Assembly: GCA_024762845.1 (NCBI GenBank) | Contig: JANTGQ010000018.1 | Location: forward strand, 1 to 13,943 | Source of the DNA: Nitratifractor sp. | GTDB taxonomy: Bacteria; Campylobacterota; Campylobacteria; Campylobacterales; Sulfurovaceae | Direction: 5' to 3' | Length of the DNA: 13,943 nt | Part shown: piece after piece, positions 6,213-13,823 of the stretch | Layout: each line of letters opens with the position of its first letter | How positions within the stretch are numbered: the first letter of the stretch is position 1 | Position numbers and translations under genes: made by a program | The notes under the pieces: model-generated | Told to the model about the DNA's origin: nothing | Seen by the model: only the letters and a program-made list of their open reading frames with translations | The model's database searches: none

Positions 6213-7129
6213 ACCAATTTTTTGAGGAGCTCTTTTTTAACCCCAGGTGGTACCACTTTCCTTTTGTGCTGCCTCTTTTGCCACTCTCTATACTTTATGG
6301 TTTATTAATGGCAATAAGGCGCGTATTTGCTAAAGCTAAAGATTTTAATCTACCGATAGTTAGTATTGGTAACCTAGTAGTTGGTGGGAGTGGAAAGACG
6401 CCATTCGCGATAAGCTTAATAGAGCACCTCGATAAGAGAGGGTATGAGGATATATTTTATATCTCCAGAGGCTACGGCAGGAGATCCAAAGGGTTGGTAG
6501 TCGTAAAAACCAGTAGAGAGATTAAATGTAGTGTTGAGGTGAGTGGTGATGAGTCTATGCTAGTAGCCGAAGCTTGTAACTGTAGTGTTATTGTTGCCGA
6601 AGATAGGGTAGTGGCAATAGAGAATGCTAAGAGTCTTGGGGCAAAAATTATAATTTTAGATGATGCCTTTAGTAAAGTTAGTATTAAAAAGCTCGATATT
6701 CTTTTAGAACCTGCCAGAATTACAAACTATCTCCCTTTGCCAGCTGGGCCTTTTAGGGAGTTTTTCTTTACAAGAGGCGTTGCTGATCTGCTTGCACAAG
6801 AGGGGAGAGAGTATAAAAGAGTTGTAAGCTTTGAAGGTTTAGAGAAACGTATGCTGCTGCTTAGTGCAATATCGAATCCTAAGAGGCTGCTTCCTTATTT
6901 GCCCGAAGGTGTGGTAGGAAGCTATTTCCTACAAGATCATGCATATTTTAAAAAAAGTGAAATTATTGATAAAATGGAGGAGTATCAAGCTGACTCTTTG
7001 CTTGTTACTCAGAAAGATTATGTAAAATTAAAAGATTATAATTTGCCAATATCTGTGATGAAGCTGCAGTTAGATATTGATAAAAAAATTTTAGAACGTG
7101 TTGAAAAATATATAAACGGAGAGTTTTGA
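6209..7129 (+). CDS. lpxK: Tetraacyldisaccharide 4'-kinase (lipid A biosynthesis)
   Basis: Inner-membrane-associated kinase that phosphorylates the 4' position of the lipid A disaccharide, the step before Kdo addition. The 306-residue protein has an N-terminal hydrophobic segment (FPFVLPLLPLSILYGLLMAI, about 17-36) for membrane attachment. It then shows the P-loop GNLVVGGSGKTP (54-65), the SRGYGRRSKG motif (86-95), a Walker-B-like LDDAFSK (150-156) and LPAGPFREF (177-185). VTQKDYVKL in the C-terminal part is the family's usual end motif. The Walker-B segment departs from the common DDGFQH form. The start overlaps the preceding stop by 4 bases (ATGA) and the end touches argB (TGATG), so all are one transcription unit. 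In C. jejuni lpxK is followed by thrC (from memory); here argB stands between them. Confidence 0.92.
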   Translation: MNQFFEELFFNPRWYHFPFVLPLLPLSILYGLLMAIRRVFAKAKDFNLPIVSIGNLVVGGSGKTPFAISLIEHLDKRGYEDIFYISRGYGRRSKGLVVVKTSREIKCSVEVSGDESMLVAEACNCSVIVAEDRVVAIENAKSLGAKIIILDDAFSKVSIKKLDILLEPARITNYLPLPAGPFREFFFTRGVADLLAQEGREYKRVVSFEGLEKRMLLLSAISNPKRLLPYLPEGVVGSYFLQDHAYFKKSEIIDKMEEYQADSLLVTQKDYVKLKDYNLPISVMKLQLDIDKKILERVEKYINGEF

Positions 7130-7980
7130 TGAAAGCAAAGATAGATACAGTAAAAACGCTACTGGATGCACTACCATATATAAAGAAGTTTCATAAAGAT
7201 ATCGTGGTTGTAAAGTATGGCGGCTCAGCACAAACTAGCCATGAACTCAAGGTTAAGTTTGCAGAGGATATCGCCTTGCTACACACCGTTGGTATGAAGC
7301 CTGTTGTAGTGCATGGAGGTGGTAAGAGTATTACAAACCTACTAAGCGACTTAAATATCGGTACTGAATTTATAGATGGGCAGAGAGTTACGACAAAAGA
7401 GGTTATGCGTATTGCCGAGATGGTTTTAAGTGGAGAGGTGAATAAAGATATAGTCTCTTTGTTAAATTCTCAAGGTGTAAAGACAGTTGGAATATCGGGA
7501 AAAGATGCGGAGTTTATACGCGCAGTTCCCAAAGATAAGAAGAAGTTTGGCTACACAGGAGTAATTGATACAATAGATCCCTCAATTGTCTTAAATATTA
7601 TAGATGATGGTTTTATACCGGTCATTGCGCCTATAGCCAGTGGTGGCAAGATAGGGCACCCCGGATTTAATATAAATGCGGATTTGGCTGCTAGTAAAAT
7701 TGCAGTTGCCTTGAATGCTAGAAAAGTGCTTTTTTTAACGGATACTCCAGGTGTTTTGGATAAAGAGAAAAATCTTATACATACTTTGACAATTGAAAAA
7801 GTAGAAGAGCTAAAGCATAATGGGACAATAGTTGGTGGTATGGTACCAAAAGTAGATGCCTGTGTTGAGGCACTTCGTGGGGGTGTAAAAAAGGCGCATA
7901 TTATAGATGGAAGGCTTGAGCACTCTTTGTTGCTGGAGATTTTAACAAGCAGCGGTATTGGTACTTGTATTAATTTTTAG
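7129..7980 (+). CDS. argB: Acetylglutamate kinase (arginine biosynthesis)
   Basis: Catalyses ATP-dependent phosphorylation of N-acetyl-L-glutamate, the second step of arginine synthesis, in the cytoplasm. The 283-residue amino acid kinase fold shows VVKYGGSAQ (27-35, phosphate binding), VVHGGGKSI (60-68, substrate loop), NINADLAASKIA (182-193), FLTDTPGVLD (202-211) and GGMVPKVDAC (236-245). The N-terminal helix (IDTVKTLLDALPYIKKFH) is the extra element of arginine-inhibited hexameric enzymes, so feedback inhibition by arginine is likely. Start choice: a TTG at 7126 is in frame, but the ATG at 7129 has GGAGAG 7 bases upstream and overlaps the lpxK TGA by one base, so I use it. No terminator is visible after the stop; thrC has its own -10 box. 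Confidence 0.95.
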   Translation: MKAKIDTVKTLLDALPYIKKFHKDIVVVKYGGSAQTSHELKVKFAEDIALLHTVGMKPVVVHGGGKSITNLLSDLNIGTEFIDGQRVTTKEVMRIAEMVLSGEVNKDIVSLLNSQGVKTVGISGKDAEFIRAVPKDKKKFGYTGVIDTIDPSIVLNIIDDGFIPVIAPIASGGKIGHPGFNINADLAASKIAVALNARKVLFLTDTPGVLDKEKNLIHTLTIEKVEELKHNGTIVGGMVPKVDACVEALRGGVKKAHIIDGRLEHSLLLEILTSSGIGTCINF

Positions 7981-8000
7981 GCTCACCTTGAATTTTTAGA

Positions 8001-8006
8001 TATAAT
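8001..8006 (+). promoter_or_regulatory. -10 box of the thrC promoter
   Basis: A perfect TATAAT lies 29 bases before the thrC ATG, after an AT-rich stretch with no clear -35 box, the usual look of Campylobacterota sigma-70 promoters. A start site near 8013 would give a leader of about 23 bases that holds the AGGA ribosome-binding site at 8026-8029. Confidence 0.55.
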
Positions 8007-8035
8007 AACACTTTAATTATGGACTAGGAAAATAG

Positions 8036-9508
8036 ATGGATTTTATAGAAACAAGAGGAAATGACGGTAGTAAAAAGAGTAGTGTTCAGTTTTCGGAGGC
8101 AATTTTAAGCCCACTGGCTAGTTTTGGAGGGCTCTATGTACCGGAAAAGTTACCAAGTTTTGGAACAGAATTTTTAGAGAAACATGTTGACTCTAGCTAT
8201 CAAGAGTTGGCAAAAGATATTTTACTCTCTTTTGGAATAGATATAGAAGAGAGTTTGATTGATGAAGCGTTAAGTAGATATGAGAGCTTTGATGACCCTA
8301 AAAACCCTGTTCCTGTAAAAAAGGTAAAAGAGGACCTCTATATTAGCGAACTCTACCATGGACCGACACGAGCTTTTAAAGATATGGCTCTGCAACCGTT
8401 TGGGGTAATATTGTCGAGTTTGGCAAAGAGTAGGGGTGAGCACTACCTAATAATGGCTGCGACAAGTGGTGACACAGGACCGGCAACATTAGAGACCTTT
8501 AAAAACAGAGACAACATAAAAGTTACATGTCTCTATCCTGCTGGGGGTACAAGCGACGTACAGCGTTTACAAATGGTAACAGAGGATGCCGATAACCTTA
8601 AGGTGATAGGTGTCGAGGGGAATTTTGATGATACACAAGAGGCTCTTAAGTCACTGCTTGCATCTGCTGAGTTTAAAGCTGCATTGGCAAAAGAAGATAC
8701 AAAGCTCTCTGCTGCAAACTCTGTAAACTTTGGAAGAATTATTTTTCAGACTATTTATCATATACACAGTTATTTGGAACTCTTGCGTCAAGAGAGAATA
8801 AAGATGGGTGATTCTATCTATCTTATTGTACCAAGTGGTAATTTTGGAAATGCATTAGGTGCCTATTATGTAAAAAAAGGGGGCTTGCCTATTGAGAAGA
8901 TTTTAATTGCTTCAAACTCAAACAATATCTTGACAGATTTTATAAATAGTGGAAAATATGACCTTAGAGGCAGAGAGCTTACACAAAGTAACTCTCCGGC
9001 CATGGATATCTTAAAGAGTTCAAATGTTGAGCGAGTACTCTATGATAAGTTTGGAGCCAAGAGAACAAAAGAGTTAATGGAGCAGTTAAATAGCGAAAAC
9101 TTTTACGAGTTGACGCCTGAAGAGTTAAAAGAGTTGCAAAAAGATTTTGATGCAACTTTTAGTAACGACAATGAAGTTCTAGAAGTTATTAAAGAGTATA
9201 CAGATAATGGCTACCTAATGGATCCTCACACTGCAACCTGTATAAAAGCATATTCTGAAAAAAGAGAGAAAGTGTTACCAACAGTAGCATATTCAACTGC
9301 CGAGTGGACTAAATTTAGTACAACAATAGCCAAAAGTATGGGCTTTGAGGTCGATTCTGACAAAGAGGCTCTAGAGCAAATAGTTTTGAATTATCAACTG
9401 GAAATTCCTGAAAAAATTAAAGAACTCTACGAAAAAGAGGTGAAACACTTGATAATTGTTCAGAAAATGGATATTATGCAGGAGATGATCAATTTTATTG
9501 AGTCATAA
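8036..9508 (+). CDS. thrC: Threonine synthase
   Basis: PLP enzyme that converts O-phospho-L-homoserine to L-threonine in the cytoplasm. The 490-residue protein is of the long (fungal/E. coli-like) class. An N-terminal threonine-synthase domain (FIETRGNDG, FSEAILSPLASFGGLYVP) is followed by the PLP domain with Lys115 in YHGPTRAFKDMALQ, the SGDTGPA loop (144-150) and PSGNFGNALGAY for phosphate and cofactor binding. DPHTATCIKAY and AYSTAEWTKF near the C-terminus are also family-typical. The AGGA ribosome-binding site is 6 bases before the ATG. It lies between argB and the LysM-3D gene, which starts 10 bases after its stop and probably shares its transcript. Threonine is the substrate of IlvA, encoded further along. 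Confidence 0.96.
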   Translation: MDFIETRGNDGSKKSSVQFSEAILSPLASFGGLYVPEKLPSFGTEFLEKHVDSSYQELAKDILLSFGIDIEESLIDEALSRYESFDDPKNPVPVKKVKEDLYISELYHGPTRAFKDMALQPFGVILSSLAKSRGEHYLIMAATSGDTGPATLETFKNRDNIKVTCLYPAGGTSDVQRLQMVTEDADNLKVIGVEGNFDDTQEALKSLLASAEFKAALAKEDTKLSAANSVNFGRIIFQTIYHIHSYLELLRQERIKMGDSIYLIVPSGNFGNALGAYYVKKGGLPIEKILIASNSNNILTDFINSGKYDLRGRELTQSNSPAMDILKSSNVERVLYDKFGAKRTKELMEQLNSENFYELTPEELKELQKDFDATFSNDNEVLEVIKEYTDNGYLMDPHTATCIKAYSEKREKVLPTVAYSTAEWTKFSTTIAKSMGFEVDSDKEALEQIVLNYQLEIPEKIKELYEKEVKHLIIVQKMDIMQEMINFIES

Positions 9509-9518
9509 AAGGAGATAA

Positions 9519-11021
9519 ATGGGTAGGCACTTTAATGTTCACTATCGTTCTTTACTTCTAGCTTCTGTGTTATTTGAAGCTGGATATGCAGAAGTTAACT
9601 GTCAGAATGGAATAGATTATAATAATCGCTGTAATCCTTATAAAGTCGAGTTTATTGCAGCAGACAAAGCGAAGTTGACACATAAAGTGAAGCTGGAAAA
9701 GAGGGCTTCTTCAAAGAAACATAAATGGTTTAGTCGCACTTATCTGAATAAACTTTTGGAAAGATATAGCAGTAACTACGATGGTAGATCAGGACTACAG
9801 GCTTTGATTGACAGAAGCCAGTATGGTAAAGCCAAGCTAGAAAAAGCAGAAGTAGGGAGTATCCCAAAAAAAGAGCCCCAAGAGAAAAAAGAGATAGTAT
9901 CTACCAAGCAGGAGAACGGCGCAAGTAAGATAAGCAAGGCAAGTAAGAGGAGTAGAGAAACAGAGAGTGTTGCAACTACTGAAATTAAGAGTGAGGCAAA
10001 TAAAACATTAGCCAATAGCACATTAATGAAAGAAGTAGACCAAAAAGAGCTTCTGAGCAGAGATGTCACTACGCCTTCATTAAATATTCAAACTGATAAA
10101 TCTACTAGGGTTAAACAGAGCGAACAGGTAAAGGAGAGTTCTACAGTTGTAACTAAGCAAAAGTCTGAAGCCTCCCAAAAGAGGAAGGAAGTTTCTCCTA
10201 ATGTTACTAAAGTAGTAAAAAGAGTTCAAAAGCCCAAGCTGGCAAACTATAGAGTAAAAAAGGGTGATACCCTCTCTACAATAGCTGTCGCCCTTGGCAT
10301 GCCGCTTAAAGAGTTGAAATCTTTAAACAAAATAGATAAAAAGTTTACAATAAAGGTGGGGCAAACTCTCAAAGTTCCATTGCGCTTGGCAAAAAATTTA
10401 AAAAAGCTTGAAGAGGAGAGAGTAAAGAGGGAGAAAAGGATTGCGCTTAAGAAAGAGAAAGAGAAAAAATTAAAAGCGCAACTGAAGAAAGGGTTTTATA
10501 TTGTAAAAAAGGGTGACTCTCTCTCTAAAATTGCAAAAATAACAAATCTCTCGATTACACAGCTTAGGGAGTATAACCGAATTGCCAGAAGTAAAAAGAT
10601 AAAAGTAGGGCAGAAGCTTCTTTTAAAAGAGCAGAGAGTTGCAAGAAAAGGGAGTCGAAGTCTTAACTACTTGAAAAATATTAAGTTTAAACACGCCCCT
10701 CAGTTAAAATTTAAAAGAAAGATAAGAGTTGTTGCTACTGCATATACTTCTCATAGAAACCAGACGGATAGGACGCCATTTTTAGCCGCATGGAATAATC
10801 GTATCCGTCCGGGAATGAAAATAATTGCAGTCTCTGTAGATTTAATTCGACGATATGGTTTAACAAATGGTGTGAAGGTGAAAATTACAGGTCTGCCGGG
10901 TTACTATGTCGTCAGAGATAAGATGAATAAACGACTGAGAAACCACATCGATATCTATATGGGTATAAACAAAAGAAAAGCACTTCGGTGGGGACGAAGG
11001 AGAGTGGCTCTTTATTGGTAG
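9519..11021 (+). CDS. Exported LysM-LysM-3D domain cell-wall protein
   Basis: A 500-residue exported protein, probably a periplasmic peptidoglycan-binding or remodelling factor. Residues 1-24 look like a signal peptide ending GYA before EVNC. Cys28 and Cys38 could form a disulfide. Residues about 50-240 are a low-complexity Lys/Glu/Ser-rich linker. LysM 1 is at about 241-287 (YRVKKGDTLSTIA to VGQTLKVPL) and LysM 2 at about 327-372 (YIVKKGDSLSKIA to VGQKLLL), joined by a highly charged helix. The C-terminal 100 residues resemble a 3D domain, the barrel shared by MltA and YabE/Rpf-type enzymes: VVATAYTS, then Asp residues in AVSVDL, VVRDKM and HIDIYMG, which are the three hallmark aspartates, and a closing WGRRRVALYW. 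Lytic transglycosylase activity is possible but not shown. The start has AAGGAG 4 bases upstream. Confidence 0.85.
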   Translation: MGRHFNVHYRSLLLASVLFEAGYAEVNCQNGIDYNNRCNPYKVEFIAADKAKLTHKVKLEKRASSKKHKWFSRTYLNKLLERYSSNYDGRSGLQALIDRSQYGKAKLEKAEVGSIPKKEPQEKKEIVSTKQENGASKISKASKRSRETESVATTEIKSEANKTLANSTLMKEVDQKELLSRDVTTPSLNIQTDKSTRVKQSEQVKESSTVVTKQKSEASQKRKEVSPNVTKVVKRVQKPKLANYRVKKGDTLSTIAVALGMPLKELKSLNKIDKKFTIKVGQTLKVPLRLAKNLKKLEEERVKREKRIALKKEKEKKLKAQLKKGFYIVKKGDSLSKIAKITNLSITQLREYNRIARSKKIKVGQKLLLKEQRVARKGSRSLNYLKNIKFKHAPQLKFKRKIRVVATAYTSHRNQTDRTPFLAAWNNRIRPGMKIIAVSVDLIRRYGLTNGVKVKITGLPGYYVVRDKMNKRLRNHIDIYMGINKRKALRWGRRRVALYW

Positions 11022-11027
11022 CCTCCC

Positions 11028-11199
11028 TTTAACCAGGATATTGTATTAGAAATCACATAACTTGCATCAGTCATTGCGCTATGGGCATTTGTAAAAAACC
11101 ATCAATTAACCTAAGGGCTAATCTCAAGTTCTTTGCAAACACCCATAGCACAAGCACTTGATGAATTTATTGCGATTCTAATGCAAAATCCGGGTTTAA
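11028..11199. repeat. 172-bp imperfect inverted repeat filling a convergent intergenic gap
   Basis: Arms 11028-11095 and 11132-11199 are each 68 bases and reverse complements with about 54 of 70 aligned columns identical (12 mismatches, 4 single-base gaps), around a 36-base loop at 11096-11131. The best core is GCTATGGG (11078-11085) against CCCATAGC (11142-11149). Four of the six transition differences would be G-U pairs in minus-strand RNA, two in plus-strand RNA. The element starts 6 bases after the LysM-3D stop and its right edge contains the stop codon (11196-11198) of the convergent CoA-binding gene. A 9-base direct repeat TTAACCTAA occurs in the loop (11106-11114) and at the right edge (11196-11204). 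It has no transposase and no obvious target duplication. It could be a MITE- or REP-like mobile repeat, or a large two-way terminator stem; no long T-run supports classic termination. Confidence 0.75.
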
Positions 11200-11627
11200 C
11201 CTAATAATCGCGCGTGCTCTACTTTAATGCAGTGGCTCTGCACAACTTTAACGTTGTGCTCTTTTGCCTTTTCGGCTGCTGCGTTATTAACGATTCCCAA
11301 TTGTGTCCATAGTAGATCGACATCTCCTCGCTCTATGCATGCATCTGTAACAGCTGCAACTGCTTCTGGCTTTCTAAATACAACTACAATATCTACTTTA
11401 TGTGGAATATCTTTAAGACTTCTATAGACCTTTTGTCCTAATATTGTATCTTCTTTAGGGTAGATTGGGAATACATTATATCCTGTATCTATCATATATT
11501 TTGTAACCATATTACTGTCTTTTGCAGGATTTGGTGATGCACCTACTATTGCAATATTTTTATATGTCTCTAAATACTCTCTTAACTCTTCTGGATTGGA
11601 GTTTACTGTTGGCATTTCACATTCCAT
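11196..11627 (-). CDS. CoA-binding domain protein (YccU type)
   Basis: A 143-residue single-domain cytoplasmic protein of the CoA_binding_2 family, a Rossmann fold related to the CoA-binding part of succinyl-CoA synthetase. The nucleotide loop IAIVGASPNPAKDS lies at 25-38. It is followed by GYNVFPIYPKEDTILGQKVYRSLKDIP (the family's GY-V-PVNP, ILG, SL-DIP pattern), VDIVVVFRKPEAV (78-90), LLWTQLGIVNNAAAEKAKE (105-123) and a late Cys133 (SHC). The exact role is unknown; members bind CoA, and thiol-linked regulation has been proposed for some. The ATG at 11627 has AAAAGGA 6 bases upstream. It is divergent from ilvA across 60 bases with overlapping AT-rich promoter sequence. Its stop codon lies within the right arm of the inverted repeat, so the extreme 3' end may have been set by that element. 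Confidence 0.88.
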   Translation of the reverse strand: MECEMPTVNSNPEELREYLETYKNIAIVGASPNPAKDSNMVTKYMIDTGYNVFPIYPKEDTILGQKVYRSLKDIPHKVDIVVVFRKPEAVAAVTDACIERGDVDLLWTQLGIVNNAAAEKAKEHNVKVVQSHCIKVEHARLLG

Positions 11628-11642
11628 ACTTTATCCTTTTAG

Positions 11643-11651
11643 TGGTATAAT
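11643..11651 (+). promoter_or_regulatory. Extended -10 box of the ilvA promoter
   Basis: TGGTATAAT is a perfect TATAAT with the TGn extension, 36 bases before the ilvA ATG; a start near 11658 gives a leader of about 30 bases with AAGGA at 11677-11681. The same AT block reads TTATAC on the other strand, so the divergent CoA-binding gene may use an overlapping -10 box and the two promoters could compete. Confidence 0.5.
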
Positions 11652-11687
11652 TTTGACAATTTTAGCATAAAAAAGTAAGGAAGTTGA

Positions 11688-12917
11688 ATGTTGACACTTC
11701 GAGATTTTCAAAAAGCAGTGCAGAGATTGGAAAAAGTAGCACATACCACACCATTGGCGTATGCTCCAGTCTTAAGCGACAAGAGTAGTTTTACAATATT
11801 TTTAAAAAAAGAGAATCTGCAGGTTACTGGTTCTTTTAAGTTAAGAGGAGCATTTAATAAGATTGCAACTCTAATGGAAGGGTGTGGCATTAAAGGCGTT
11901 GTTGCAGCAAGTGCCGGAAACCATGCACAAGGCGTTGCATTTAGTGCACAGTACTTTAATATAAAAGCAACAATCTTTATGCCAGAGTCAACCCCACTTA
12001 ATAAAGTACAGGGTGTAGAGAGTTATGGGGCAGAGGTTGTACTTAAAGGAAGCAACTACGATGAAGCCTATGGGTACGCTATAGAGTATGCCAAGTCTCA
12101 CAATTTAGAGTTTGTACACCCCTTTGCAGACGAAGATGTAATGGCGGGGCAGGGGAGTGTTGCGCTAGAGGTGTGTGAACAGATTAAACATTTTAAAGAT
12201 ATTGATAAACTTGATGCTATAGTTGTACCTGTTGGTGGGGGTGGTTTGATTAGTGGTATCGCAGTAGCAGCCAAAGAGCTCAATCCAAATATTAAAATAA
12301 TTGGGGTTGCGGCAGAGGGTGCGCCTGCGATGGCAAAATCTTTTAGAGAGAAACATGTTATAAATACAGAGAGTGTGCGAACAATTGCAGATGGAATTGC
12401 TGTTAAAAATACCTCTGATGTAACGCTTAAGATAATTTTAGAGTATGTTGATGAGATGATAACAGTATGTGACGATGAGATAGCAAGTGCAATTTTATTC
12501 CTACTTGAGAGACAAAAGCTTTTGGTAGAGGGTGCAGGAGCTGTCGGGGTTGCCGCACTACTATATAATAAGATAGATTTGCCAAAGGGAAGCAATGTCT
12601 GTGTTGTATTAAGCGGTGGCAATATCGATGTTACGATGCTCTCTTTGATTATAGAAAAAGGTTTGGTAAAATCGAGCAGAAAGATGAAGTTGGTAGTGAC
12701 TCTTATCGATAAGCCTGGTGCTCTAGAGGAGTTTGCGCATTTGATGAAAGTTAGCCAGGCAAATATTGTTCAGATTGGATACGATAGAACATCTACAGAT
12801 TTAGAGTTTGGCGATGCACATGTAAGTGTATCTTTGGAGACAAAAGGTTTAGAGCACCAAAATGAGATACGAACTATTCTAAAAGAGTATGGATATAGCT
12901 TTAAAGAGTTGCACTAA
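11688..12917 (+). CDS. ilvA: Threonine ammonia-lyase (threonine dehydratase), ACT-domain form
   Basis: PLP enzyme deaminating L-threonine to 2-oxobutanoate, the first committed step to isoleucine. The 409-residue protein is the medium-length form with one C-terminal ACT-like domain. The cofactor lysine is K51 in VTGSFKLRGAFNK. SAGNHAQG (75-82) binds the substrate carboxylate, VPVGGGGLISG is the PLP phosphate loop and VVLSGGNID lies near the end of the catalytic part. From about residue 328 an ACT domain starts (MKLVVTLIDKPGALEEF, then ANIVQIGYDR), which in this class binds a regulatory amino acid such as isoleucine or valine. No other ilvA is visible here, so a biosynthetic role is inferred. 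AAGGA lies 6 bases before the ATG, and the ppx-like gene begins directly after the stop. Confidence 0.93.
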   Translation: MLTLRDFQKAVQRLEKVAHTTPLAYAPVLSDKSSFTIFLKKENLQVTGSFKLRGAFNKIATLMEGCGIKGVVAASAGNHAQGVAFSAQYFNIKATIFMPESTPLNKVQGVESYGAEVVLKGSNYDEAYGYAIEYAKSHNLEFVHPFADEDVMAGQGSVALEVCEQIKHFKDIDKLDAIVVPVGGGGLISGIAVAAKELNPNIKIIGVAAEGAPAMAKSFREKHVINTESVRTIADGIAVKNTSDVTLKIILEYVDEMITVCDDEIASAILFLLERQKLLVEGAGAVGVAALLYNKIDLPKGSNVCVVLSGGNIDVTMLSLIIEKGLVKSSRKMKLVVTLIDKPGALEEFAHLMKVSQANIVQIGYDRTSTDLEFGDAHVSVSLETKGLEHQNEIRTILKEYGYSFKELH

Positions 12918-13823
12918 ATGCATGTTATAGCTATAGATTTGGGCTCTAATACACTTAGGGTATTAAAATATGAGTGCAGTAGTGGCAAGCGGCTAGCAGA
13001 GTATGAAAAGATTGTTAGAACTGCAAACTCTCTACAATCCAAAGGTATAGTTGATGAAAGTGCTCTTGATGCTATTTTATCCGGTTTGAAAGAGGCTCAG
13101 AAGAAGATAGATTTTAGCGGATGTAAAATAAGAGCTGTCACTACTGAAGCGCTTCGTGCTGCAAAAAATGCACCAGAGGTATTGGAGTTAATAAAGAAGG
13201 GCAGTGGCATTGACTTTGAAGTTATTGCTCCAGAAGTAGAAGCAAAACTTACTTTGGATGCTGTAAAGAGTAGATTAGAAATTTTAGGAATAAAGCAAAA
13301 TTTTGTATTGGTAGATATTGGTGGCGGATCTACAGAACTTAGCTTTTATTTAAATGGGCAAGTAATTACGCAAAGTTTTCGTTTAGGTATTGTAACTGTC
13401 GCGAATGAAGCGAGAAGTTTAGATGAGATAAAAGAGATTGTAGCACTAAAAGCAAAAGAGATAGCAGATTTTGCAAAAGAGAACTTGAGAGAAGATTTAC
13501 TTTTTGTAGCAACTGCCGGAACCCCTACAACAATAGCAGCAATGAAACTCGGAATGAATTATCAAAGCTACAATCCATATAAAATAAATGGAGCGCAACT
13601 AAGAAGAGAAGAGTTAGAATACTATTTAAGTAAACTGCTAGATATGAGTAAGCGCCAAAGAGAGATAGCAGTAGGTGTAGGTAGAGATGATTTAATAGTC
13701 GCAGGTGTTATAATTTTTGAAGAGATTTATAAAATTTTAGATAAAGATGAAGCAATAATTATTGATGATGGATTACGAGAGGGTGTAGCGCTCTCTCTTT
13801 GTAGGGAGCAGGGTAGTTGGTAA
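12918..13823 (+). CDS. Short Ppx/GppA-family phosphatase (exopolyphosphatase or pppGpp phosphatase)
   Basis: A 301-residue member of the ASKHA-fold Ppx/GppA family, which releases phosphate from polyphosphate chains and/or converts pppGpp to ppGpp. Motifs: IDLGSNTLRVL (6-16, first phosphate loop), AVTTEALRAAKN (73-84), FEVIAPEVEAKL with the likely catalytic Glu106, VDIGGGSTELSF (132-143, second phosphate loop), ATAGTPTTIAAM (198-209) and IIDDGLREGVAL near the end. It lacks the C-terminal HD-like domains of the 500-residue E. coli enzymes, as in other short forms, so the choice between polyphosphate and pppGpp cannot be made. The ATG follows the ilvA TAA without a spacer, with a weak AAAGAG 9 bases upstream. 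The last 7 bases overlap the hydrogenase protease start. Confidence 0.9.
   Translation: MHVIAIDLGSNTLRVLKYECSSGKRLAEYEKIVRTANSLQSKGIVDESALDAILSGLKEAQKKIDFSGCKIRAVTTEALRAAKNAPEVLELIKKGSGIDFEVIAPEVEAKLTLDAVKSRLEILGIKQNFVLVDIGGGSTELSFYLNGQVITQSFRLGIVTVANEARSLDEIKEIVALKAKEIADFAKENLREDLLFVATAGTPTTIAAMKLGMNYQSYNPYKINGAQLRREELEYYLSKLLDMSKRQREIAVGVGRDDLIVAGVIIFEEIYKILDKDEAIIIDDGLREGVALSLCREQGSW

Noticed and set aside
7126..7131. TTG at 7126 as the argB start
   Set aside because: The next codon is ATG, with a better-spaced GGAG and the TGATG overlap common in coupled genes.
9776..10069. 97-codon antisense frame opposite the Lys/Glu/Ser-rich linker of the LysM-3D gene
   Set aside because: Its Leu/Ser-rich hydrophobic sequence is the expected complement of Lys/Glu/Ser codons, not a membrane protein.
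11028..11200. Integron attC site or gene-cassette boundary
   Set aside because: The ends (CTTTAAC and GTTTAAC) resemble but do not match the RYYYAAC / GTTRRRY boxes, pairing is continuous rather than in R and L boxes, flanking genes are chromosomal and convergent, and no integrase is present.
11115..11201. Coding-like reading across the right arm (SLQTPIAQALDEF and onward)
   Set aside because: Only 29 codons, no convincing start or ribosome-binding site, and the equivalent reading of the left arm is broken by several stops.
12098..12622. 174-codon open frame antisense to ilvA
   Set aside because: It lies wholly within a well-supported conserved gene, has a Ser/Thr/Ala/Pro-rich composition typical of antisense readings, and matches no family I know.
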